From assembly GCA_039182865.1 (NCBI GenBank), contig JBCDBX010000113.1:1-5027 (forward strand): a stretch of DNA of 5,027 bases, read 5' to 3'. The DNA is from UBA1858 sp039182865. GTDB lineage: Bacteria; Pseudomonadota; Gammaproteobacteria; UBA4575. The notes under the pieces are model-generated. The model had not been told where the DNA came from. It made no database searches and saw nothing but the letters and a program-made list of their open reading frames with translations. Positions 1-5,027 of this stretch are shown here, one piece after another. Position 1 is the stretch's first letter; the number at the start of each line of letters is the position of its first letter. A program made the position numbers and the translations under genes.

Positions 1-614
1 CGTTTGGTGACATAGTTGGCTTCCGCCAACCAATATTGTGCATTTGCTGCATATTTACTATTAGGGTAACTTTGCAGAAAATTCTCAAACGCAGTGATTG
101 ATTCATCATAACGTCTCTGCTTGAGAAGAAGAAATGCATCACGATAGGCATCTGTCGTTTCACTGGAATCTTCAGTTACCGTAGTAACCTGAACTGTGGA
201 TGTAGCTTCAGGCTGCACTTCGCTTGCAACGACTGTTGCTGATCCCGCATCTATGACCTCTGCTGAACCATCTGTAATAGTGACGTTTTGCTCAACCACA
301 TTTTGATCTTTAGCTTGCAGACGTTGATCAATTGCAAGAAAGTTTTCACGCTGCTTATTCTTTAATTGATTTAACTCATTACGCAGACCTTCATTTTCAT
401 TACGAAGGTTTTGCAGCTCGCGCTCTAAGATTTTCATCTTATTTTGCATTGAGATTAAAGCTTGCTTGCTTGCTGTATTCTTAACGGAATTTTCGACGTT
501 CTGCACTCGCTTAGATAATACCGACATTTCATCTTGAATTGTTGGCTCTGCAATGCCAGCGTTGACACTTAGAAGTACCAGCAAAACACTAAAAAAACTA
601 AAAGAGCTTCTCAT
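1..614 (-). CDS. cpoB: Cell division coordinator CpoB (YbgF), C-terminus cut off by window edge
   Basis: The frame is open from an ATG at 614 to the left edge, giving 204 codons plus two bases; the C-terminus lies outside. Residues 1-22 look like a Sec signal peptide (MRSSF, then a hydrophobic core, with cleavage likely after G-I-A at 20-22), so the protein is periplasmic. Residues about 27-105 form a coiled-coil stretch rich in Gln, Asn, Lys, Glu and Leu, as in the trimerisation domain of this family. Residues about 106-153 are a Val/Thr/Ser/Glu-rich linker. A TPR-type domain begins near 155 (AYRDAFLLLKQRRYDESI, then YPNSKYAANAQYWLAEANY), which is typical of YbgF. The E. coli protein is about 263 residues, so roughly 60 are missing here. 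In E. coli CpoB binds TolA and tunes PBP1B activity during constriction. It lies 37 nt after pal, the standard operon position. The identification is firm; the role is inferred from the family. Confidence 0.93.
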   Translation of the reverse strand, partial: MRSSFSFFSVLLVLLSVNAGIAEPTIQDEMSVLSKRVQNVENSVKNTASKQALISMQNKMKILERELQNLRNENEGLRNELNQLKNKQRENFLAIDQRLQAKDQNVVEQNVTITDGSAEVIDAGSATVVASEVQPEATSTVQVTTVTEDSSETTDAYRDAFLLLKQRRYDESITAFENFLQSYPNSKYAANAQYWLAEANYVTK

Positions 615-619
615 GTCTT

Positions 620-624
620 TCCTT
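620..624 (-). promoter_or_regulatory. Ribosome binding site of cpoB
   Basis: AAGGA within a longer AAAAGGAAA purine run lies 5 nt upstream of the ATG at 614. It supports that start codon. The signal peptide beginning directly at this ATG supports the same choice. Confidence 0.7.
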
Positions 625-651
625 TTAACTGAGTAATTAAATAATAAATGC

Positions 652-1206
652 TTAGTAGACAATTTCGACACGTCGATTCAATTCGTAAGCCTCTTCATCA
701 CTACCCTCTACAGCAGGTCGCTCTTCGCCAAAGCTTACAAGTTCAATTTGTTCTTCCGTAGCACCTTCCAAGACTAAAATTTCCTGTACACTCTTAGCAC
801 GTTCTTCACCTAAGGCAAGGTTATAATCACGCGTTCCGCGTTCATCTGTATGCCCCTCTAATCTCACCAATCGATCAGGATTTTCACTCAAATATTGCCC
901 ATGCTCACGCACGATTTCCAATGATTCCGGGCTCAAGTCTGAACTGTCATATTCAAAATAAATTGTGCGGACAAATAAATTACTTGCCGGATCATCTAGC
1001 GCGTCGAGAATTAATACACCATCATCATCTAAACCAGATGAAATACCCTCTTCATCTAATTCATCTGGCGCACCAACATCAATTGTCACATCTTCATCAA
1101 CAATAGTGCTCCCTTCACTATCGTCTGGCTTAGTTTGGTTACCTGAACAGCCGACAATGAAAAAAGCAAATAAAACATAAAATAAAATTAATAATCGATT
1201 TAGCAT
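652..1206 (-). CDS. pal: Peptidoglycan-associated outer-membrane lipoprotein Pal
   Basis: This 184-residue protein has a lipoprotein signal peptide ending in the lipobox I-V-G-C, so Cys20 should be the lipidated residue. Ser at +2 fits sorting to the outer membrane. Residues 28-72 are a very acidic linker. The OmpA-like peptidoglycan-binding domain runs from about 80 to 184. It holds YFEYDSSDLSP (83-93), EGHTDERGTRDYNLALG (117-133) and the C-terminal NRRVEIVY. D121 and R136 match the residues that hold the diaminopimelate carboxylate in OmpA-family domains, and they show the usual 15-residue spacing. The motif N129, L132, G133, R136, A137, V140, L144 is intact. E. coli Pal is 173 residues, so the length is normal. 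Pal anchors the outer membrane to peptidoglycan and is the partner of TolB. It sits between tolB and cpoB as expected, with its own good ribosome binding site. Confidence 0.98.
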   Translation of the reverse strand: MLNRLLILFYVLFAFFIVGCSGNQTKPDDSEGSTIVDEDVTIDVGAPDELDEEGISSGLDDDGVLILDALDDPASNLFVRTIYFEYDSSDLSPESLEIVREHGQYLSENPDRLVRLEGHTDERGTRDYNLALGEERAKSVQEILVLEGATEEQIELVSFGEERPAVEGSDEEAYELNRRVEIVY

Positions 1207-1212
1207 ATGTTT

Positions 1213-1218
1213 TCCTCT
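1213..1218 (-). promoter_or_regulatory. Ribosome binding site of pal
   Basis: AGAGGA lies 6 nt upstream of the ATG at 1206, in the 59-nt gap after tolB. It is the strongest Shine-Dalgarno match in the window, which fits the high expression usual for Pal. It also settles the start codon, from which the lipoprotein signal peptide begins. Confidence 0.75.
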
Positions 1219-1265
1219 AGTTTGTTAATCAAAATTCAAAGCAATATATTTAAGTAGCATAGTTC

Positions 1266-2567
1266 TCATCTGAATGGGGACCATGCAGGCTCTCTAACTT
1301 TTCCCTTTTGTAAACGTAAACGTTGCTTTACTCGCCCATCCGCACTGACTGCAGATAATACTGTACTATTATTGTGTCGTGTTGAATAAATAATCATACT
1401 GCCATTGGGCGCAAAGCTCGGCGCTTCGTCTAAGGTTCCTTCAGTCAATAAACGAAAGTTACTTCCATCTATATTCATTATGCCAATCTGGTAACCTCGC
1501 CCACTACTGTGAACCATAGAGATGGTGTCACCGCTCGGGGATACTGAGGCGGCTGCATTATAATTTCCATCAAATGTTAATCTTGTAGGAGAGCCACCCC
1601 CGGCAGGAATTTGATATAACTGAGGTGATCCAGAGCGATTAGAAGTAAAAACAACATAGCGTCCATCTGGGGTCCAATCTGCTTCCGTGTCAATGCCATG
1701 GTGGTTGGTTAATTTACGCAGTTTGCGCGAGTTTAACTCCATAATATAAATATCGGGATTACCCCCAACAGATAAAGTCATTGCCATAAAACTTCCATCT
1801 GGAGACCAGGCTGGCGCACTATTAATTCCTGGCTGCGATGAAAGCTTAGATCTTGTTCCTGTCGATAAATCTTGCACATAGATTTCAGATCGATCATTTT
1901 CAAATGATACATAAGCCAGTTTGCGTCCATCCGGCGACCAGGCTGGTGACATCAATTGTTTGGGGGAGGAATAAATAGTTTTAGGACCAAAACCATCGGC
2001 ATCGGCAATTTGTAACTCAAACTTCTTTTTATCTTTGTTAGCTGTTTCACTAATATAGGCTATGCGTGTACTAAATGCGCCTTTGATACCCGTCAATTGT
2101 TCAAAAACCAGATCCGATATTTTATGCGCAGCACGACGTAATTGCTTTTGATCAACTGTGACGACATGACCCAAACTTCGATTCTTCCTCACCAGATCAA
2201 ATAATTCAAATTGGATTTTTACCTGCCCAGCAGCAGCTTTATTAATCGTCATCGACAACAACGCTTCCACACCCAGATTACGCCATAATTCGTAATCCAC
2301 CTGATCTGCATTTATTTTTTGCTGCGGGTACTTTTTCTTATCAACAATAGAAAACAAACCGCTTCTGTATAAATCCGAATATACGACACTGCCTAATAGA
2401 GCGGCGTCGATTGGTGTGTCTCCTGCCACATCGGTAATAGCAATGGGTAACGCAGACTCGACACCTTGAGTGATTTCAATCTCTAACAAGGCAAAGCTGG
2501 GCGAGGAAGTGAGGATTAAAAAATTAAAAAGTAAAAATAGCCAGATTTTTTTATAAGACATGCTCAT
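1266..2567 (-). CDS. tolB: Tol-Pal system beta-propeller protein TolB
   Basis: This 433-residue periplasmic protein matches the usual TolB length of about 430. Residues 1-26 form a Sec signal peptide (basic YKK, hydrophobic core, S-F-A before the likely cleavage). The mature N-terminus starts near LLEIEITQGVES, the segment that in E. coli contacts TolA or folds back when Pal is bound. The N-terminal alpha/beta domain spans about 27-165. The C-terminal propeller follows, with PD40-type motifs A/D-W-S/T-P-D-G at about 209, 253 and 297, degenerate copies at 341 (SVSPSG) and 384 (SFAPNG), and a closing AWSPFR at 428. The spacing is 43-44 residues, consistent with a six-bladed propeller whose last strand is C-terminal. 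There are two in-frame ATGs, at codons 1 and 3. The first is chosen, but neither has a clear Shine-Dalgarno. The gene starts 9 nt after the tolA stop, so coupling to tolA translation is likely. Confidence 0.98.
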   Translation of the reverse strand: MSMSYKKIWLFLLFNFLILTSSPSFALLEIEITQGVESALPIAITDVAGDTPIDAALLGSVVYSDLYRSGLFSIVDKKKYPQQKINADQVDYELWRNLGVEALLSMTINKAAAGQVKIQFELFDLVRKNRSLGHVVTVDQKQLRRAAHKISDLVFEQLTGIKGAFSTRIAYISETANKDKKKFELQIADADGFGPKTIYSSPKQLMSPAWSPDGRKLAYVSFENDRSEIYVQDLSTGTRSKLSSQPGINSAPAWSPDGSFMAMTLSVGGNPDIYIMELNSRKLRKLTNHHGIDTEADWTPDGRYVVFTSNRSGSPQLYQIPAGGGSPTRLTFDGNYNAAASVSPSGDTISMVHSSGRGYQIGIMNIDGSNFRLLTEGTLDEAPSFAPNGSMIIYSTRHNNSTVLSAVSADGRVKQRLRLQKGKVREPAWSPFR

Positions 2568-2576
2568 TTAGTTCAT

Positions 2577-3488
2577 TCATCTCGGTTCAAAAGTGATTTT
2601 TAATTCGCGATTAAATAATTCATCGTCAGGAGGACTAGGCAATGGATCAGATTTCCATACTGCTTCTTCTACGGATTTTCTGAATTGCTCATCTCCACCA
2701 CGACATTTTTGCACTTCAACCTTCTGAATGTAACCACCCACAGCTTGTTCAACATAGACAATACAACTCGCATTTGATGTCTCCATTGAAGGTGGTTTAC
2801 GCCAACGACTTTGTATTTTTGATGTGATGGCGCCAACATACTGTGACAATAAAGTATTTAACTCACGTTGTCTTGCAGCACGTTGTGCAGCTTCTTCGGC
2901 TTCACGAAGTTCTGCTTCTTCCTGCTCTAAGATAGCATCGAGACGTTTTTGTTCCGCTTCTAACTCAGCCTGCTTTTTGGCCTCTTCTTGTTTTCGTAAC
3001 TTTTCTGCAAGCTTTCGAGCATCTTCCTCTGCTTTTTTACGTTCTAGCTCAGCTTTTAGTCGCTCTTCTTCAGCCTTTTTGCGCTCTAATTCTGCTTGTT
3101 TTTTAGCCTCTTCAGCTTTTTTGCGTTGCTCTTCAGCCAGTCGCTTTTCTTCTTCAGCTTTCTTTATTTCAGCTTGACGCTTTTCTTCTTCAAGCCGACG
3201 CGCTTCTTCTTGCTGTCGCTTTTTCTCTTCAGCTTCACGTTGTTTACGTTGCTCCTCTTCACGACGTTTGCGTTCACGCGCTTCTTGTTCTTCACGGATT
3301 TTGCGCTTTTCATCCTCGATTGCCTGACCATCGATGACTTCCGCTTCCACGATATTAACTGGATCTACTAATGCTTGGCTGGCTTTGGGCCGCATTTCAA
3401 AACCAACGATAAATAATGCAAAAATTAATACATGAACAGCAATAGCGATAATCGCAGACCTTGAAAGGTATTGCTTCTCGTTAGCCAT
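2577..3488 (-). CDS. tolA: Tol-Pal envelope-spanning protein TolA
   Basis: This 303-residue protein has the three TolA domains. Domain I is a short cytoplasmic N-terminus with one membrane helix at about 11-30 that carries His19, equivalent to the His that faces TolQ-TolR in E. coli. Domain II, at about 58-208, is a long Lys/Glu/Arg/Ala/Gln-rich helix that crosses the periplasm. Domain III, at about 210-303, is globular and includes YVGAITSKIQSRWRKPP (217-233). Cys242 and Cys262 probably form the disulfide known in TolAIII, and the protein ends ELKITFEPR. E. coli TolA is 421 residues, so this one is shorter, mainly in domain II; helix length varies widely in the family. TolA transmits TolQR-derived energy to TolB and Pal at the outer membrane. 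The ATG at 3488 follows the tolR stop by 6 nt. The domain assignment comes from sequence; energy transfer is known from the family. Confidence 0.97.
   Translation of the reverse strand: MANEKQYLSRSAIIAIAVHVLIFALFIVGFEMRPKASQALVDPVNIVEAEVIDGQAIEDEKRKIREEQEARERKRREEEQRKQREAEEKKRQQEEARRLEEEKRQAEIKKAEEEKRLAEEQRKKAEEAKKQAELERKKAEEERLKAELERKKAEEDARKLAEKLRKQEEAKKQAELEAEQKRLDAILEQEEAELREAEEAAQRAARQRELNTLLSQYVGAITSKIQSRWRKPPSMETSNASCIVYVEQAVGGYIQKVEVQKCRGGDEQFRKSVEEAVWKSDPLPSPPDDELFNRELKITFEPR
3012..3095 (-). repeat. Tandem 14-residue repeat in the TolA helical domain
   Basis: Residues 132-145 and 146-159 of TolA are a tandem pair, each starting AELERKKAEE. The RKKAEE core also occurs once more at 122-127, so three copies lie exactly 14 residues (two heptads) apart. 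The copies use different synonymous codons, so the duplication is not recent. This is probably internal growth of a charged helix rather than a mobile or regulatory repeat. Confidence 0.75.
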
Positions 3489-3493
3489 GCAAG

Positions 3494-3499
3494 CCTATT
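3494..3499 (-). promoter_or_regulatory. Ribosome binding site of tolA
   Basis: AATAGG, with its AGG 5 nt upstream of the ATG at 3488, overlaps the tolR stop codon TAG. The match is short. Placement over the stop suggests that ribosomes ending tolR help start tolA. Confidence 0.45.
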
Positions 3500-3935
3500 G
3501 ATCTTGTTCGGGCTGAGAGATGAGACCTACCGATGGCACCCCCGCATTTTGCAAAGCCACCATGACTTTAACCACCCGTCCATACACGACTTCTGCATCA
3601 CCTTTAACATAAGCTTGGCGTGAAGCTTGCTGAGCAACCATACCCGGAGCGACTTGCTTAAATTCTTCCAGACTCATGGGCTGCTCTGGATTAGCAGCTT
3701 TATTAACATAGATTTTCCCCAACTGATCCACAGAAACAATAAATGGCTCGTCTTGTTCCATAAATTCTTTGATAGGTTCAGAAGGTGCTTGCGGCAAGTC
3801 GACTTGCACACCTTGATTGAACATTGGCGCTGTCACCATAAAGATCACTAACAATACCAACATGACATCAATGTAAGGCACCACATTGATTTGTGACATA
3901 GGCTTGCGACGTCGCGCTAATGCTTGTTGTGACAT
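3495..3935 (-). CDS. tolR: Tol-Pal system proton-channel subunit TolR
   Basis: This 146-residue protein of the ExbD/TolR family has a short cytoplasmic N-terminus rich in Arg/Lys (ARRRKPMSQINVVPYID). It has one membrane helix at about 22-38 and a periplasmic domain at about 60-141. Asp23 at the cytoplasmic end of the helix sits in the same position as the essential proton-carrying Asp of E. coli TolR. QVDLPQAP (44-51) just after the membrane is a conserved ExbD/TolR segment. The periplasmic domain, including YVKGDAEVVYGRVVKVM (109-125), matches the family fold that dimerises and contacts peptidoglycan. The length equals the usual 140-150 residues. TolR pairs with TolQ to harvest the proton motive force. 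Its ATG shares its A with the last base of the tolQ stop codon (TAATG). Confidence 0.98.
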   Translation of the reverse strand: MSQQALARRRKPMSQINVVPYIDVMLVLLVIFMVTAPMFNQGVQVDLPQAPSEPIKEFMEQDEPFIVSVDQLGKIYVNKAANPEQPMSLEEFKQVAPGMVAQQASRQAYVKGDAEVVYGRVVKVMVALQNAGVPSVGLISQPEQDQ

Positions 3936-4648
3936 TAACTTTCCCTAGACGCTTGACTGGACATCTGATCGGATTCTCGGGTAATTGCTTGGCGTTGAAG
4001 CAAAGCGGTAAATTCTTCAACGAAATTATCGTAACGCGTAATCAATCGATCGACTTGATTTGAATAACGGTTGTAGGCAATTACTGCGGGGATAGCGGCA
4101 AACAAGCCCATCGCAGTTGCAATTAATGCCTCTGCAATTCCAGGCGCCACTGCCGCTAATGTAGCTTGTTGCGCATCACTGAGCGCACGGAAAGAGTTCA
4201 TAATGCCCCATACTGTTCCAAATAAACCGATGTAAGGGCTTGTTGATCCAACGGTTGCGAGAAAAGATAGGTAATTTTCTAGAAAATCAATTTCGCGAGA
4301 AAGTGCAACTTTCATTGATCGAAGCGCGGTATCACTGATAGAAATGGCGGAGACTTTGCGGGTTTTATGTAAACGAATATATTCTTTAAAGCCTGCTACA
4401 AAAATATGCTCCATTCCCGAGAGATTTCGTTTACTGCTTGTTTTTTCATATAAAGAGGGTAGATCAGCACCCGACCAAAATCGATCTTCAAATTCATTCG
4501 CCTCTTTAGTTGCTTGTTTAATGATTCGTGCTTTACTGAAAATCATCGTCCAAGAGACAACCGAGGCCAGCACCAAAATCAGCATCACAAATTGAACTAA
4601 CAAACTTGCATCGGCAATTAGCCGATAAATACTCATATCTACATGCAT
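3935..4648 (-). CDS. tolQ: Tol-Pal system inner-membrane stator protein TolQ
   Basis: This 237-residue protein of the MotA/TolQ/ExbB family is close in length to E. coli TolQ (230). Three membrane helices are visible at about 14-36, 128-150 and 170-192, with a large cytoplasmic loop between the first and second. Signature segments are FEDRFWSG (53-60), TVGSTSPYIGLFGTVWGIM (132-150) and APGIAEALIATAMGLFAAIP (168-187). Thr145, Glu173 and Thr178 correspond to the pore-lining Thr and Glu residues of the ExbB/TolQ family. With TolR it forms the proton channel that drives TolA. The first ATG at 4648 lies inside the ybgC end. A second in-frame ATG (codon 5, at 4636) lies just after the ybgC stop. 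The first is kept because its length before ASLLV matches E. coli TolQ to within one residue and it has a weak purine-rich site upstream. Confidence 0.98.
   Translation of the reverse strand: MHVDMSIYRLIADASLLVQFVMLILVLASVVSWTMIFSKARIIKQATKEANEFEDRFWSGADLPSLYEKTSSKRNLSGMEHIFVAGFKEYIRLHKTRKVSAISISDTALRSMKVALSREIDFLENYLSFLATVGSTSPYIGLFGTVWGIMNSFRALSDAQQATLAAVAPGIAEALIATAMGLFAAIPAVIAYNRYSNQVDRLITRYDNFVEEFTALLQRQAITRESDQMSSQASRES
3942..3946 (-). promoter_or_regulatory. Ribosome binding site of tolR inside the tolQ 3' end
   Basis: AGGGA lies 6 nt upstream of the tolR ATG at 3935, within the last codons of tolQ. Together with the one-base stop/start overlap it points to coupled translation, which would keep the TolQ and TolR subunits in proportion. 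Confidence 0.7.
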
Positions 4649-5027
4649 GTTTTAATCACTTTATAAATAGGTTCAGGAATGGCAGATGCAGCTTGTTTTT
4701 CTATATTGACACAAGCCACTTTGACCATGGCAGTTAAAATTAATTCGGTCTGATTGTTAATGAATTTAGTGATTGAATGCTGAAATAGTATGCTAGCAGC
4801 ACGACATTCTTTAATTTCTACATTAATCTGTAATTGATCGTTAAACAAAGCAGGCTTGATGTATTCCACTTCAAGCGATCGTACCGCAAACACTAGTCCA
4901 AACTCTGATTTTATTGAATCTTGCTCATAGCCAAGTTCACGCAGCCACTCAGTGCGTGCGCGCTCCAAGAAATTAAGGTATTGACTGTGATACACAACCC
5001 CACCCGCGTCGGTGTCTTCATAATAGA
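4639..5027 (-). CDS. ybgC: Acyl-CoA thioesterase YbgC (hotdog fold), N-terminus cut off by window edge
   Basis: The frame stays open to the right edge, giving 128 visible residues plus part of a codon. The visible start is YYEDTDAGGVVYHSQYLNF, the 4-hydroxybenzoyl-CoA thioesterase/YbgC signature. The second Asp of EDTD (visible residue 6) is the catalytic one, with the conserved Tyr-His of VVYH nearby. ERARTEWL follows, then EVEYIKPALFNDQL, which is typical of the family. E. coli YbgC has about 12 residues before YYEDTD, so little is missing. A GTG at 4995 could be mistaken for the start, but it would delete the catalytic loop. YbgC hydrolyses short acyl-CoA or acyl-ACP thioesters in the cytoplasm and is usually the first tol-pal gene; its link to Tol function is unclear. 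It ends inside tolQ with a 10-nt overlap. Confidence 0.95.
   Translation of the reverse strand, partial: YYEDTDAGGVVYHSQYLNFLERARTEWLRELGYEQDSIKSEFGLVFAVRSLEVEYIKPALFNDQLQINVEIKECRAASILFQHSITKFINNQTELILTAMVKVACVNIEKQAASAIPEPIYKVIKTCM
4656..4662 (-). promoter_or_regulatory. Weak ribosome binding site candidate for tolQ
   Basis: AAAGTGA lies 7 nt upstream of the tolQ ATG at 4648, inside the ybgC coding sequence. It is only a partial match to the anti-Shine-Dalgarno. The alternative tolQ ATG at 4636 has no purine-rich site at all, so this slightly favours the upstream start. Confidence 0.3.

Noticed and set aside
615..651. Imperfect TTTAA/TTAAA inverted repeat between pal and cpoB as a terminator.
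   Set aside because: The arms are short, AT-only and mismatched, and no U-tract follows a stable stem. The genes are normally co-transcribed.
921..1180. Plus-strand ORFs opposite pal, one Ser-rich and one His/Leu-rich.
   Set aside because: They are antisense shadows of the Asp/Glu-rich Pal linker, whose GAT/GAA codons read as Ser/His codons on the other strand. They have no ribosome site or recognisable domain.
1207..1265. Possible internal promoter for pal in the AT-rich tolB-pal gap, with a TATATT -10-like sequence.
   Set aside because: No matching -35 hexamer lies at a proper distance, and AT-rich gaps in this genome give such matches by chance. Only the ribosome site is supported.
2880..3310. 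Repetitive gcttcttc-like motif on the plus strand, resembling a short tandem repeat or CRISPR-like array.
   Set aside because: Units are not identical, there are no spacers, and the pattern is fully explained by the GAAGAAGC-type codons of the TolA coiled region.
2824..3371. Plus-strand ORFs rich in Ser/Ala/Cys or Phe/Leu opposite tolA.
   Set aside because: They mirror the Lys/Glu/Ala codon bias of the TolA helix. The apparent hydrophobic protein is a reading of the TTT/CTT complement of AAA/AAG codons.
3627..3851. Plus-strand ORF opposite tolR, and a similar one at 4344-4595 opposite tolQ.
   Set aside because: Both lie wholly inside strongly conserved minus-strand genes and resemble no family I recognise.

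Overview
This window is a tol-pal operon from a Gram-negative bacterium, read entirely from the minus strand. In transcription order (right to left) it holds ybgC (cut by the right edge), tolQ, tolR, tolA, tolB, pal and cpoB/ybgF (cut by the left edge). This is the classical gammaproteobacterial order. The protein motifs are clear for all seven genes. The DNA leans AT-rich and the proteins differ from the enteric versions in linker composition and junction spacing. I therefore read it as a non-enteric gammaproteobacterium; I cannot name a genus from sequence alone.

Layout: ybgC (4639-5027, partial) overlaps tolQ (3935-4648) by 10 nt. tolQ overlaps tolR (3495-3935) by one nt (TAATG). tolR is 6 nt from tolA (2577-3488), and tolA is 9 nt from tolB (1266-2567). 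A 59-nt gap separates tolB from pal (652-1206), and a 37-nt gap separates pal from cpoB (1-614, partial). No stretch over 300 nt lacks a gene. No RNA gene, mobile element, CRISPR array, convincing promoter or terminator is visible. The operon promoter should lie beyond the right edge and the terminator beyond the left edge.

How the genes work together: TolQ and TolR form the proton-motive-force-driven stator in the inner membrane, acting on the TolA membrane helix. TolA spans the periplasm through a long charged helical domain to a C-terminal globular domain. TolB is a periplasmic beta-propeller that switches between TolA and Pal. Pal is an outer-membrane lipoprotein that binds peptidoglycan. 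CpoB links Tol-driven outer-membrane constriction to peptidoglycan synthesis. YbgC is a cytoplasmic hotdog acyl-CoA thioesterase. Together they support envelope constriction at division and outer-membrane integrity.

I found no undescribed system. The points worth a second look are modest: the strongly acidic Pal linker, the 14-residue periodicity in TolA, the tight junctions at tolA-tolB and ybgC-tolQ, and the two edge-truncated genes that simple ORF calling would miss or mis-start.
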